Position numbers and translations under genes: made by a program | DNA from: Gemmatimonadota bacterium | GTDB lineage: Bacteria; JAAXHH01 | Direction: 5' to 3' | Assembly: GCA_009838645.1 (NCBI GenBank) | Contig: VXRC01000002.1 | Coordinates: 1-62,396 of the forward strand | DNA: 62,396 nt | In this document: positions 26,465 through 34,829 of the stretch, piece after piece | Position numbering within the stretch: the first letter of the stretch is position 1 | Layout of the letters: each line of letters starts with the position of its first letter | Notes under the pieces: model-generated | What the model was told of the DNA's origin: nothing | The model's database searches: none | What the model saw: the letters and a program-made list of their open reading frames with translations, nothing else

Positions 26465-27646
26465 TCAGCTTCCGCTCATCGTGAACCGCACGCCCATCCG
26501 GTCGAGCTCGTCGATCATCGTATCGAAACCGTCCCCGTAAATCGCCTGCTCGGGGGTAACGAAGGGTCGGCCGGGATGGGGCAGGTCTCCCCGGGCCGTC
26601 ATCCGTGCGCCGATGGCCGCGGTGAAGGCCGTGGTCCGCGCCATGGAGGTGAAACCCGTCACTTCGTCGTACCGGTCGACCATCTCGGCCGTACGCGTGG
26701 CGGGCCGTCCGTCCTTCTCGCCGATCGCGGTGACGCGGAACGTCGTGATGTCGCGGTCCTCCGGGACCATTTTCACCCGGGGAAAGAGCACGGCGTCCAC
26801 CACGTGCTTGGGGATCACGCTGGTGCCGTCCACGTCCACTGGCTCCTCGCTCAGCAGGCCCAGCTCGCGCAGCACGGTCACCTTGTGCGAATACCCCGGC
26901 CAGCGCACGGTCTTCTGCGTGCCGGTGCGCAGGCCTTTCAGCACATCCAACTCGAGGAGCCAGGGGAAGAACCCCTCGTGCCAGGCTTCGCAGTCCCCCA
27001 CGCCGTCGAAGGAAACCGGTTCCGGGTCGGAGTAGCGGGGGACGTCCACGAGACGCCCGTCCTTCACCATCCGGGCCGTGGAATCACGGAGGGGCAGGCG
27101 CTTGCCGCCGAAGACGATCTTGTACCCCAGGGGCGGTTCGGGCCGCGTGGGAATGCCTCCGCACTGTATGTGCAGTTCGTCCGTCCGGTCGAGCTGCTCC
27201 GCCAGGCGGCGGCCCAGGATTTCGGTCAGTCCCGGCTCCAGCCCGCAACCCAGGATGACGAAGCCCCGCGAACCGGAAAAGCGCGCCTTCATGGCGTCGA
27301 GTTCGTCCCGCGGCACTCCGGCAATGTCCAGTCGGGTAAGGTCCATGTACGGCATGCCCGCTTCGAGAGCGAGCGGAAAAGCCGTCATGCTCGCCTCCCT
27401 GGGCAGGGCCGCCACGCCCGCCGCGTGATCCCTCATCACGGCAATGGATTCGTCCCGGTCGTTCATGTCCAGTCGACGGTAGGCGACCTTGTTCGCCCCC
27501 GGCTTGTCCCGCAGCGTTTCGCGGCAGGCCCCGAGCTGGTCATCGCTGAGATCGCAGACCGTAACGCATTCCACCTCATCGTCCACCATGGCGTTGTACG
27601 CCGCCGCGGGTCCCATCAGGCCGCTGCCGATCACGAGTATACGCAC
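26465..27646 (-). CDS. Saccharopine dehydrogenase-like NAD(P)-binding protein
   Basis: Predicted 393 aa. The Rossmann motif VIGSGLMGPAAAYN is at the N-terminus, with CDLSDDQL after the second strand. The C-terminal substrate domain contains LGCGLEPGLTEILGRRLAEQ and YKIVFGG. It belongs to the saccharopine dehydrogenase/homospermidine synthase-like family. In context it may act on an amino acid or polyamine, but the substrate is not known. It lies 113 bp upstream of ppk2 on the same strand. Confidence 0.8.
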   Translation of the reverse strand: MRILVIGSGLMGPAAAYNAMVDDEVECVTVCDLSDDQLGACRETLRDKPGANKVAYRRLDMNDRDESIAVMRDHAAGVAALPREASMTAFPLALEAGMPYMDLTRLDIAGVPRDELDAMKARFSGSRGFVILGCGLEPGLTEILGRRLAEQLDRTDELHIQCGGIPTRPEPPLGYKIVFGGKRLPLRDSTARMVKDGRLVDVPRYSDPEPVSFDGVGDCEAWHEGFFPWLLELDVLKGLRTGTQKTVRWPGYSHKVTVLRELGLLSEEPVDVDGTSVIPKHVVDAVLFPRVKMVPEDRDITTFRVTAIGEKDGRPATRTAEMVDRYDEVTGFTSMARTTAFTAAIGARMTARGDLPHPGRPFVTPEQAIYGDGFDTMIDELDRMGVRFTMSGS

Positions 27647-27888
27647 GGGTGCCTCCGTAATGGATCAAACCTGTCGGAACGCAGGTAAAAAGCATGTTGT
27701 GGTAGTGACAGCGTCGGAAGTCAGGATCACAATTAGCACGCTGGAAGGGGATCGCGTCAAGGCCAATCTGGCCGGGATGCCGCACCGGATAAACCTTGAT
27801 CCGGTCCCCCGGCGCCTGTATCTTGGCGCTTACGTTTTCCTCCAAATACCCATCGTATCCGAGCCTCATTCCATGTCAGGAACTGATG

Positions 27889-30594
27889 ATGAATCGAGTC
27901 CATCCTCGCGCGTTTTCCGCAGTCTTCCTCTTCGCCTTCGGCCTGGTCTGTGCCCTTGTCCCCGGTACCGTCCGGGCGCAGGACCTTCCATTCGCCATGG
28001 AGGTCCGCGTGCCCGGCGTCGAATCCTACGACCCGGCCATCCCCCGTCCTGAATCGGTAATCGGCCACGTGGTGGGCGACACGCACACGCGGTCCCACCT
28101 GGTGGCCGCCTACTACCGGGCGGTGGCCGAAGCCTCGGACCGCGTCGTGGTAAGCCGCCACGGCGCCACCTACGAGGGACGCCAGTTGTACCACGCCGTG
28201 GTGACATCGCCGGCCAACCATGGGCGCCTGGAAGAAATCCGTCTGGCCAACCTCCGGCTGTCCGACGCGCCGGGCGAGGTGTCGGACGCCATGATCGAGA
28301 CCATGCCCGTCGTCGTCCACATGGGCTACGGTGTGCACGGCAACGAGGCCAGCGGACCCGAGGCGGCCATGCTGGTGCTCTACCACCTGGCCGCGGGCCG
28401 CGGACCGGCCGTGGACGGCCTGCTGGACCGCGCCGTGATCATCATGGACCCCAACTACAACCCGGACGGGCGGGACCGTTTCGTCAACTGGGTCAACGCC
28501 AACCGGGGCCGGGTCGCCACGCAGGACGGCCAGGACCGGGAGCACGCGGAACCGTGGCCGGGCGGGCGGACCAACCACTACTGGTTCGACCTGAACCGGG
28601 ACTGGCTCGTGGCGCAGCACCCTTCATCGAAGGGCCGGGTGGGTCTCTTCCACCACTGGCGCGCCCAGGTGCTGACCGACGTCCACGAAATGGGCAGCAA
28701 CGCCACCTATTTCTTCCAGCCCGGCATCCCGAGCCGGAACAACCCGAACACGCCGGAACGGACCTTCGAACTGACGGCGGCGCTCGCGGAGCACCACGCC
28801 GAGTGGCTCGACCGCCACGGTGCGCTGTACTACTCCAGGGAGACCTTCGACGACTTCTTCTACGGCAAGGGATCTACCTTCCCGGACGTGAACGGCGCCA
28901 TCGGCATTCTCTTCGAGCAGGCCTCGTCCCGGGCGCTGGAGCGGATGACAAACGACGGGGTCCTGACTTACCCCTTCACGATCCGCAACCAGGTCGCCAC
29001 CTCGATGTCGACCCTGGCCGGCAGCCTGGCGCTGCGGACGGAGTTGCTCACGCACCAACGCGACTTTTACGCCTCGGCGCCCGAGGCCGCGCGGCGCAAT
29101 CCCGTCAAGGCCTATGTCCTCGATCTCGGCGGAACGAGGACACGTACGCAGGCCCTCCTGCAGATGCTGCTGCGCCACCGCATCCGGGTCTACGAACTCG
29201 CACGGACCGTGCAGGCCGATCGAACCTTGCCGGCCGGGCGGATCGGGGGTTCCGGCGAACGTACCTTCCGCGCCGGCGAGGCGGTCATCATCCCCATGGA
29301 CCAGCCGCAGACGCGGTTGATCAAGGCCTCGATGGAGCAGGTCACGACCTTCAAGGACTCCCTCTTCTACGACGTCTCGGCCTGGACCCTGCCTCTGGCC
29401 ATGGGGGTACCGAGCGGTGAACTGCGCAGTTACTCCGACGACCTGGCCGGCGCAGAGATCACCGAAGCCGCCTTCGACGGCGGCGAGCTGATCGGCGGCC
29501 ACGGGGCCTATGCCTACCTGATGGAATGGGACCGCTACTTCGCGCCGCGCGCGCTCTACCGGATCCTGGACGTGGGCCTCCGGCCCCGGCTGGCCAGGCA
29601 ACCTTTTTCGGTGGCCGTAGGCGGACCGGACGGTTCCGGCAGCGCGGGTGGCCAGGGCGGCCCAGCCGGGCCGGGCAGCACAGGCGGCCCGACCACCATG
29701 GAAAGAACCTTCGACCGGGGCACGATCATCATTCCCGTCGCCCAGCGCGATGCCGCGTCCACCGTGACCGCCGCGCAGGTGCGGGCGCTGATCGACCGGG
29801 TCGTGTCGGAAGACCACGTCGTCGTCCACGGCACGGATACGGGCCTGACGCCCACGGGCGGCGACCTGGGCGGCCCCACCTCCCCGGTACTGGTCAAACC
29901 GGAGATCGCGCTGCTCTCGGGCCCCGGCACCCGGGCCTACGAGGTCGGCGAGACCTGGCACCTGCTGAACGAGCGGTTCGGCATTCCCGTCTCCCTGGTC
30001 GACGTCGACGGGTTCTTCGACCTGGACCTGGACCGTTACACGACCCTGGTCATGGTCACGGGCAGCTACGACCTGGATACGGAAGACGTGAACCGTCTGA
30101 TGAGTTGGGTGCGGGAGGGCGGCATCCTCATCGCCTGGAAAAGCGCGGCCCGGTGGCTCATCGGCAAGGAACTGATCGACGAGGACCTTAGATCCGCCCG
30201 GCCCGATACCGTCGATATCCCCTATGAGCTGGTATCGTCCACGCGGGGGGCGCAGCGTATCGGCGGCGCCATATTCGCAGCCGCGCTCGACACCACCCAC
30301 CCGCTGGCCTTCGGTTACGGCGACCAGGTACCGCTCTTCCGCAACCACGAGATCTTCTTCGAACCTTCCGCCACGGCCGGGGCTACGGTTGCCCGGTACG
30401 CGTCTTCGCCGTTGCTGTCCGGCTACATCTCGCCGAAGCGGCACGGAGAGCTGACGGATTCCGCCGCATTGATCGCCCGGAGGCAGGGTGCCGGCGCCGT
30501 CGTGCTCTTCGCCGACAACCCCAATTTCCGGGCATTCTGGTATGGCACGAACGGCCTGTTCCTGAACGCCGTATTCTTTGGGGGCGCGTTCTAG
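27889..30594 (+). CDS. Secreted M14-family zinc carboxypeptidase with C-terminal GATase-like domain
   Basis: Predicted 901 aa with signal peptide (AFSAVFLFAFGLVCALVPGTVRAQ). The M14 domain occupies roughly the first 400 residues: the zinc motif GYGVHGNEASGPEA (H and E), the third ligand in LTDVHEMGSN and a Glu in GILFEQASSRA. The last third contains VLVKPEIALLSGPGT and LVMVTGSYDLDTEDVNRLMSW, resembling the ThuA/GATase-like domain found on many large environmental M14 proteins. It should trim peptides in the periplasm or outside. Two Met codons are adjacent (27886 and 27889); AGGA 7 bp before the second favours 27889. Confidence 0.86.
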   Translation: MNRVHPRAFSAVFLFAFGLVCALVPGTVRAQDLPFAMEVRVPGVESYDPAIPRPESVIGHVVGDTHTRSHLVAAYYRAVAEASDRVVVSRHGATYEGRQLYHAVVTSPANHGRLEEIRLANLRLSDAPGEVSDAMIETMPVVVHMGYGVHGNEASGPEAAMLVLYHLAAGRGPAVDGLLDRAVIIMDPNYNPDGRDRFVNWVNANRGRVATQDGQDREHAEPWPGGRTNHYWFDLNRDWLVAQHPSSKGRVGLFHHWRAQVLTDVHEMGSNATYFFQPGIPSRNNPNTPERTFELTAALAEHHAEWLDRHGALYYSRETFDDFFYGKGSTFPDVNGAIGILFEQASSRALERMTNDGVLTYPFTIRNQVATSMSTLAGSLALRTELLTHQRDFYASAPEAARRNPVKAYVLDLGGTRTRTQALLQMLLRHRIRVYELARTVQADRTLPAGRIGGSGERTFRAGEAVIIPMDQPQTRLIKASMEQVTTFKDSLFYDVSAWTLPLAMGVPSGELRSYSDDLAGAEITEAAFDGGELIGGHGAYAYLMEWDRYFAPRALYRILDVGLRPRLARQPFSVAVGGPDGSGSAGGQGGPAGPGSTGGPTTMERTFDRGTIIIPVAQRDAASTVTAAQVRALIDRVVSEDHVVVHGTDTGLTPTGGDLGGPTSPVLVKPEIALLSGPGTRAYEVGETWHLLNERFGIPVSLVDVDGFFDLDLDRYTTLVMVTGSYDLDTEDVNRLMSWVREGGILIAWKSAARWLIGKELIDEDLRSARPDTVDIPYELVSSTRGAQRIGGAIFAAALDTTHPLAFGYGDQVPLFRNHEIFFEPSATAGATVARYASSPLLSGYISPKRHGELTDSAALIARRQGAGAVVLFADNPNFRAFWYGTNGLFLNAVFFGGAF

Positions 30595-30652
30595 GCGCAA
30601 CCCAGGAGCGTGGCCGGAGTGAACCGCGCATCCGTTACAGAAAGCCAATCCC

Positions 30653-31852
30653 ATGCCCGTGAAAATCACCGACGTGAAGACCATCCTGACCCAGCCCGCG
30701 GGGTCGCGCCTGATCGTCGTGAAGATCCTGACGTCGGAACCCGGCCTCCACGGCCTGGGTTGCGCCACCTTCACCCAGCGGTTCCAGGCCGTCCATTCTG
30801 CCATCGAACACCACCTCCGTCCCTTCCTCGTGGGAAAGGACGTGGACGATATCGAAGACCTGTGGCAGACCGCCATGGTGAACGGCTACTGGCGCAACGG
30901 ACCGGTCCTGAACAACGCGATCTCCGGCATGGACCAGGCCCTGTGGGACATCAAGGGCAAGCGGGCGGGCATGCCCGTGTACCAGATTCTCGGCGGCAAA
31001 TGCCGGGAGGCGGCGGACACCTACGTCCACGCCGACGGGAGGTCACCGGAAGAGGTGGCGGAAAACGTACTGAAGTACATGGAGCAGGACTATCGGCACG
31101 TCCGCTGCCAGACCGGCGGATACGGAGGCCGAAAGCCGCGGGTCACCCCGCCCGAAGGCGCGAAACCCGGGGACTATTTCGATCCGCGGAGCTACATGCG
31201 CCGCACGGTGAAGATGTTCGAGCACCTGCGCGCGGCCGTGGGCGACGAGGTGGAACTGCTCCACGACGTGCACGAGCGGCTCACGCCCGCCGACGCCATC
31301 GTCTTCGCGAAGCAGCTCGAACCCTACAACCTCTTCTTCCTCGAAGACCCCCTGGCGCCCGAGGACAACGCGTGGTTCCGCCGCATGAGGCAGACCTCGA
31401 CGACGCCCATCGCCATGGGGGAACTCTTCAACAATCCCGCGGAATGGCTGCCCCTGATCGAGGGACGGCTCATCGACTTCCTGCGCATGCACATCAGCCA
31501 GATGGGCGGCATCACGCCGGCCCGGAACGTCGCGGCCATGGCCGCCATGTACGGCATCCGCACGGCCTGGCACGGTCCGGGCGACGTCTCCCCGGTGGGC
31601 CACGCCGCCAACCTGCACCTCGACCTGTGGGCTCCGAATTTCGGCGTCCAGGAGTGGTGCCGCTTCAGCGACCTGGTCTACGAGATCTTCCCCGGCACCC
31701 CCGAAGTGCGCGGCGGCTACATGTATCCCAACGACCGACCGGGACTGGGCGTCGAAGTGAACGAGGAACTGGCGGTCCGGTATCCCTGCCAGGACGAAAT
31801 CATCAACTGGACCCAGGCCCGGACGCCCGACGGAGGGCCCGCCCGGCCGTGA
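30653..31852 (+). CDS. Enolase-superfamily dehydratase, D-mannonate dehydratase/RspA-like
   Basis: Predicted 399 aa. It follows the ManD/RspA pattern: ALWDIKGKRAGMPVYQILGG, YVHADGRSPEE, LLHDVHERLTP (metal Asp plus catalytic His), LFFLEDPLAPED (metal Glu), IAMGELFNNPAEW (metal Glu) and TAWHGPGDVSPVGHAANLHLD. It should dehydrate a sugar acid such as mannonate or gluconate to a 2-keto-3-deoxy acid, which a DapA-family aldolase like the one at 14071-14946 could cleave. Its stop TGA overlaps the GTG start of the RDD gene. Confidence 0.88.
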   Translation: MPVKITDVKTILTQPAGSRLIVVKILTSEPGLHGLGCATFTQRFQAVHSAIEHHLRPFLVGKDVDDIEDLWQTAMVNGYWRNGPVLNNAISGMDQALWDIKGKRAGMPVYQILGGKCREAADTYVHADGRSPEEVAENVLKYMEQDYRHVRCQTGGYGGRKPRVTPPEGAKPGDYFDPRSYMRRTVKMFEHLRAAVGDEVELLHDVHERLTPADAIVFAKQLEPYNLFFLEDPLAPEDNAWFRRMRQTSTTPIAMGELFNNPAEWLPLIEGRLIDFLRMHISQMGGITPARNVAAMAAMYGIRTAWHGPGDVSPVGHAANLHLDLWAPNFGVQEWCRFSDLVYEIFPGTPEVRGGYMYPNDRPGLGVEVNEELAVRYPCQDEIINWTQARTPDGGPARP

Positions 31853-32283
31853 CCTTCATCTCCGGCTACTCATTGTCCGAAGACTACGCCGGCCACCTCC
31901 AGCGGATCGGCGCCTTCGCCATCGACCTGGCCATCCTCACCGCCACGGGCGCCGTGATGGCGCTGGCCGCCGAATTCCTGGATGCCGGCTCGGACCCGGT
32001 CACCGTCCCGTTGCTGAGCGCGTTCCAGCTGCTCATGCCCTGGTTCTACTACGCGGCCATGGAGAGTTCGGCCAAAGGCGCCACGATCGGCAAGATGATC
32101 CTGGGAATCCGGGTGGCCGACGCCGAGGGGCATACGCCCACTTTTGGCCGCGCCGCGCTGAGGGCCATTCCCAAGTGCCTGCCCGTCCTCTGGCCGGGCT
32201 ACCTCGCCGCGGTCTTCACCCAGCGCCGGCAGGCCTTTCATGACCTGATCGCGCGGACGCTGGTACTCAAATCCGATACCTAG
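31849..32283 (+). CDS. RDD-family membrane protein
   Basis: Predicted 144 aa. It has the RDD signature: Arg in HLQRIGAFAIDLAIL, the Asp in that same helix, then KGATIGKMILGIRVADAEG, and FHDLIARTLVL at the C-terminus. Three hydrophobic helices are visible. Family members are thought to be small transporters or Na+/H+-handling proteins, but many are of unknown role. The GTG start overlaps the preceding stop (GTGA) with GGAGGG upstream, so it is translationally coupled to the dehydratase; a much longer open frame in this phase is only a shadow of the dehydratase gene. Confidence 0.82.
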   Translation: MTFISGYSLSEDYAGHLQRIGAFAIDLAILTATGAVMALAAEFLDAGSDPVTVPLLSAFQLLMPWFYYAAMESSAKGATIGKMILGIRVADAEGHTPTFGRAALRAIPKCLPVLWPGYLAAVFTQRRQAFHDLIARTLVLKSDT

Positions 32284-32300
32284 CGGGAAAGAAACGTAAG

Positions 32301-32525
32301 TCAAGACGCCTTCTGCTGCGTAGTCAGCACCCCTTCCAGCCGGCCTATACGGGTGTCTATCCTGTCCTCCAAGGCGGCAAAACGTCTGTCCATCATGTTC
32401 TCGAGATAGTTGAAGCGCCTGTCCATCTTGTTTTCGAGATAGTCAAGACGCCTATCCATCTTGTCTTCCAGTGCGACCATGCGCGCTTCCAACGTCCCTA
32501 AACGCTTATCCATCTTGTCCTCCAT
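32301..32525 (-). CDS. Small hendecad-repeat coiled-coil protein
   Basis: Predicted 74 aa built almost entirely of 11-residue repeats: LEDKMDRRLDY, LENKMDRRFNY, LENMMDRRFAA, LEDRIDTRIGR, then LEG. At the DNA level these are imperfect 33-bp repeats. Hendecads form nearly straight or right-handed coiled coils, so this is a rod-like oligomer with no anchor. It ends IGRLEGVLTTQQKAS, related to the RLGRVEG end of its neighbours. It is the last of four small same-strand genes. Function is unknown; existence as a gene is supported by clean codon phase and family resemblance. Confidence 0.6.
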   Translation of the reverse strand: MEDKMDKRLGTLEARMVALEDKMDRRLDYLENKMDRRFNYLENMMDRRFAALEDRIDTRIGRLEGVLTTQQKAS

Positions 32526-32564
32526 GCATTACATGCGCTAATACAGTCTCTCCCTGACCAGTTT

Positions 32565-32786
32565 CTATTTGGACACTTCCTGTTTGCTATTATCGATTTT
32601 GGTCTCTACGCGTGAAACAACCTCAATCAAGTCTCTCAGTTTCTCTTCTACCGAAAGCATCCTGTTATTCAGGTCGCCATATGAGAAGAGCATTACCGTA
32701 ACGGTGATGGCCGTCATCATTACATGCATTCCGGCGATTGTAACAACCGGAGTCCATGACCAATCTCTCTTGCTGTGTTCGCTCAT
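32565..32786 (-). CDS. Small membrane-anchored coiled-coil protein
   Basis: Predicted 73 aa. A single hydrophobic helix (TPVVTIAGMHVMMTAITVTVMLFSY shape, residues about 12-36) follows a charged N-terminus (MSEHSKRDWSW), and the C-terminal half (NNRMLSVEEKLRDLIEVVSRVETKID) is a strong coiled coil. It lies between the hendecad protein and two paralogous anchored coils on the same strand, 10 bp from the next gene. Together they look like a small set of membrane subunits that could form mixed bundles. No known family is recognised. Confidence 0.62.
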   Translation of the reverse strand: MSEHSKRDWSWTPVVTIAGMHVMMTAITVTVMLFSYGDLNNRMLSVEEKLRDLIEVVSRVETKIDNSKQEVSK

Positions 32787-32796
32787 TATTCAGACC

Positions 32797-33036
32797 TCAT
32801 TCGTTTACCGATACGCGCAGGTAACCTTCGACGCGGCCAAGGCGCGTGTTCATGTCGTGCATCTCGGAACGTATCGAGGTGAGTTCCGTCCTCAATCCGG
32901 TCAATTCGGTCCGAATTTCATCCCGAAATTCCTTGTTGGATTGATTGATGAAAGTGACGACGGCGATTACGAGGATGCCTATGGCCGATACGATCTGCGC
33001 GCCAAAAGCCCAGTTTTCGCGGGACATTCCGGTCAT
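32797..33036 (-). CDS. Small membrane-anchored coiled-coil protein, tandem paralog A
   Basis: Predicted 79 aa: MTGMSRENWAFGAQIVSAIG begins a short N-terminus and one membrane helix (to about residue 30), followed by a coiled coil (FRDEIRTELTGLRTELTSIR) and the end motif MHDMNTRLGRVEGYLRVSVNE. I chose ATG 33036 because AGGAGG lies 7 bp upstream and the paralog at 33386 has the same arrangement. It is nearly a copy of the next gene; the leader region is duplicated too. Function unknown. Confidence 0.68.
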   Translation of the reverse strand: MTGMSRENWAFGAQIVSAIGILVIAVVTFINQSNKEFRDEIRTELTGLRTELTSIRSEMHDMNTRLGRVEGYLRVSVNE

Positions 33037-33099
33037 CTTACAACCTCCTGGTGAGTGTGACGATGTGTGTATAGTCGGACCTATATGATTCAATAGTCA

Positions 33100-33119
33100 G
33101 AGATCTGCCTTCAGATCTC
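33100..33119. terminator. Perfect 8-bp hairpin between paralogs
   Basis: GAGATCTG and CAGATCTC pair perfectly around a CCTT loop. On the plus strand GTAGTTTTA follows; on the minus strand, which is the coding strand here, no U-run follows. It may attenuate or terminate, or act as a regulatory stem between the two tandem small genes. Confidence 0.35.
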
Positions 33120-33134
33120 GTAGTTTTACCGTTT

Positions 33135-33386
33135 CTATTCGTTTACCGACACGCGCAGGATACCTTCGACACGGCCGAGGCGTGTATTCATATCGTGGAT
33201 TTCGGAACGTATGGAGGCGAATTCGGATTGCATTTCCGTCCGCAATCCGGTCAACTCGGCCCGAATCTCATCCCGGAATTCCTTGTTGGATGAATTGATG
33301 AAAGTGACGACGGCGATTACGAGGATGCCTATTGCCGATACGATCTGTACTCCAAAGGACCAGTTTTCGCGGGACATTCCGGTCAT
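33135..33386 (-). CDS. Small membrane-anchored coiled-coil protein, tandem paralog B
   Basis: Predicted 83 aa with the same plan as its downstream paralog: MTGMSRENWSFGVQIVSAIG, one membrane helix, a coiled coil (FRDEIRAELTGLRTEMQSEF) and the end motif IHDMNTRLGRVEGILRVSVNE. It differs mainly by a 4-residue longer coil (an added MQSEFA-type step). GGAGG precedes ATG 33386. The pair clearly arose by local duplication of a roughly 340-bp unit including its leader. Function unknown. Confidence 0.68.
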   Translation of the reverse strand: MTGMSRENWSFGVQIVSAIGILVIAVVTFINSSNKEFRDEIRAELTGLRTEMQSEFASIRSEIHDMNTRLGRVEGILRVSVNE

Positions 33387-33519
33387 CTTCCGACCTCCTG
33401 GTGAGTGTGACAAAGCATGAAAAACCGACCTCTAAAGCGTATCAGTCGGAGATCACCAGGCGATACTCGGAGTTTTTCTTGGAAAAAGTAAGAAGACAGG
33501 CTGGTAAAGACGCGACTAC

Positions 33520-34809
33520 TCAGTCCCGCAGGGCGAGACTTTCTCCGCTGAGCGTCACGCCGATCGGCTCGATGACCACTTGGCGGGGGCCATCCTCAAC
33601 GACGCCGGCAACCCATGCGCGGATGCCTTGCGCTTCGGCGCAGGCCACCGCCGCGCCCCCGTCTTCCGGGCGGACGAAGAGGGCGAAGCCGGTGCCCATG
33701 TTGAGACTGCCGTAGGCCTCACCAGACGTCTGGCGGGTCTCATCCACCATGAACTGCAGGACCTCTGGGACGGGGGGCACTTCGGTAATGCGGTAGGTGA
33801 ACCGGCCGGGGTGGCGCATGATCTTCCGCCAGCCGTGGCCGGTGATGTTGGCTATGTAGCGCAGGCCGATGCCGGCCTCGAAGGCCGCTTCGGTAACGGG
33901 AGGATAGAGCACGGTAGGATCGAGCAGGGCCTCGCCGTACGTCCGGCCGCCGGGCATGACCGTGGCGTACCCTTCCGGCAGCCGCTCGGACAGCTTGCGC
34001 GCGAGGGTGAGGCCGTTGGCGTGGATGCCGCTGCTTTCCAGGAGGACGATTGCGTCGCCGGCCGCCAGGTCCTCGCCCAGGGTGAGGCGGGACTTCGGCC
34101 GGATGATGCCCACGCAGGAAGCGGCCAAGTCGATGGCGCCTTCCTCCACCACGCCGGTCAGGCAGGGCGTCTCGCCACCGCCCCAGGCCACGCCCAGGAC
34201 GTCGCAGGCCGCCTTCCAGCCGTCGACCAGGTCGTTCATGCGTTCGGTGTCGTCGAACCAGTCCGAAGAACCGGCGGCCCAGTAGGCGTGGATGCTCAGG
34301 GGGCGGGCGCCCACGGTGACGAGGTCGTTGACGGCCGTGGCGATGGTGTCCTGCGCGATGTGGTCGTACCAGGTCCGCCCCGATGCCTTCGATGTTTCCG
34401 ACCCCTTCGATATCTCCGACATCTCCGGCGGCCCCGACACACCCGACACCGCCTGCACCTCCCGCATCGCATCCGCCACCAGGGCCTTGGTGCCCAGGCA
34501 TTCGGTGATGGAGGCGAGATAGGCGTCGCCGATATCCACTACGTAGGCCGACTCCCCGCGGCTGGCCGCCACCTCGCGGACACCTGTGTGCGCACCCGCG
34601 CGCTCGAGGTTGGCCCCCGTGGTCCGCGCCGCCTGCTGGGCGAGGACCTTCAAAGGATCGATCCGGTCGTAGTCCACACCGGAATCCTCGTAGGTCAGCC
34701 GGTTACCGGCCGGCGGACCACCAGGCGCGCCAGCTCCCGCTACCTGATCGCCCGTCGCGCCGCTTCCACCCGGCGCACCACTGCGGTCGCTCGTATGTTC
34801 GTCGGCCAT
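33520..34809 (-). CDS. PurM-like phosphoribosylformylglycinamidine cyclo-ligase family protein
   Basis: Predicted 429 aa. RLTYEDSGVDYDRIDPLK is the PurM N-terminal motif; IAQDTIATAVNDLVTVGARPLS, AWGGGETPCLTGVV, LESSGIHANGLTLARKL and ANITGHGWRKIMRHP follow the AIR synthase (PurM/SelD/HypE) fold and keep its ATP-binding blocks. It is longer than usual PurM (about 345 aa), with a Gly/Ala-rich N-terminal tail and a short repetitive insert (SEISKGSETSKASG). It could be the purine-pathway enzyme or a relative. The neighbour is a SelA-like PLP protein, so a link to selenium-like chemistry should be considered but is not shown. AAAGGA precedes ATG 34809. Confidence 0.82.
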   Translation of the reverse strand: MADEHTSDRSGAPGGSGATGDQVAGAGAPGGPPAGNRLTYEDSGVDYDRIDPLKVLAQQAARTTGANLERAGAHTGVREVAASRGESAYVVDIGDAYLASITECLGTKALVADAMREVQAVSGVSGPPEMSEISKGSETSKASGRTWYDHIAQDTIATAVNDLVTVGARPLSIHAYWAAGSSDWFDDTERMNDLVDGWKAACDVLGVAWGGGETPCLTGVVEEGAIDLAASCVGIIRPKSRLTLGEDLAAGDAIVLLESSGIHANGLTLARKLSERLPEGYATVMPGGRTYGEALLDPTVLYPPVTEAAFEAGIGLRYIANITGHGWRKIMRHPGRFTYRITEVPPVPEVLQFMVDETRQTSGEAYGSLNMGTGFALFVRPEDGGAAVACAEAQGIRAWVAGVVEDGPRQVVIEPIGVTLSGESLALRD

Positions 34810-34829
34810 GCCCGTCCTTTCGGAGTTCC

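Noticed and set aside
28624-30876. 750-codon minus-strand open frame
   Set aside because: Opposite the M14 peptidase gene; no signal, domain or ribosome site.
32301-33386. CRISPR-like array from regularly spaced repeats
   Set aside because: The repeats are 33-bp protein-coding hendecads and two paralogous genes; there are no unique spacers between identical repeats and no cas genes.
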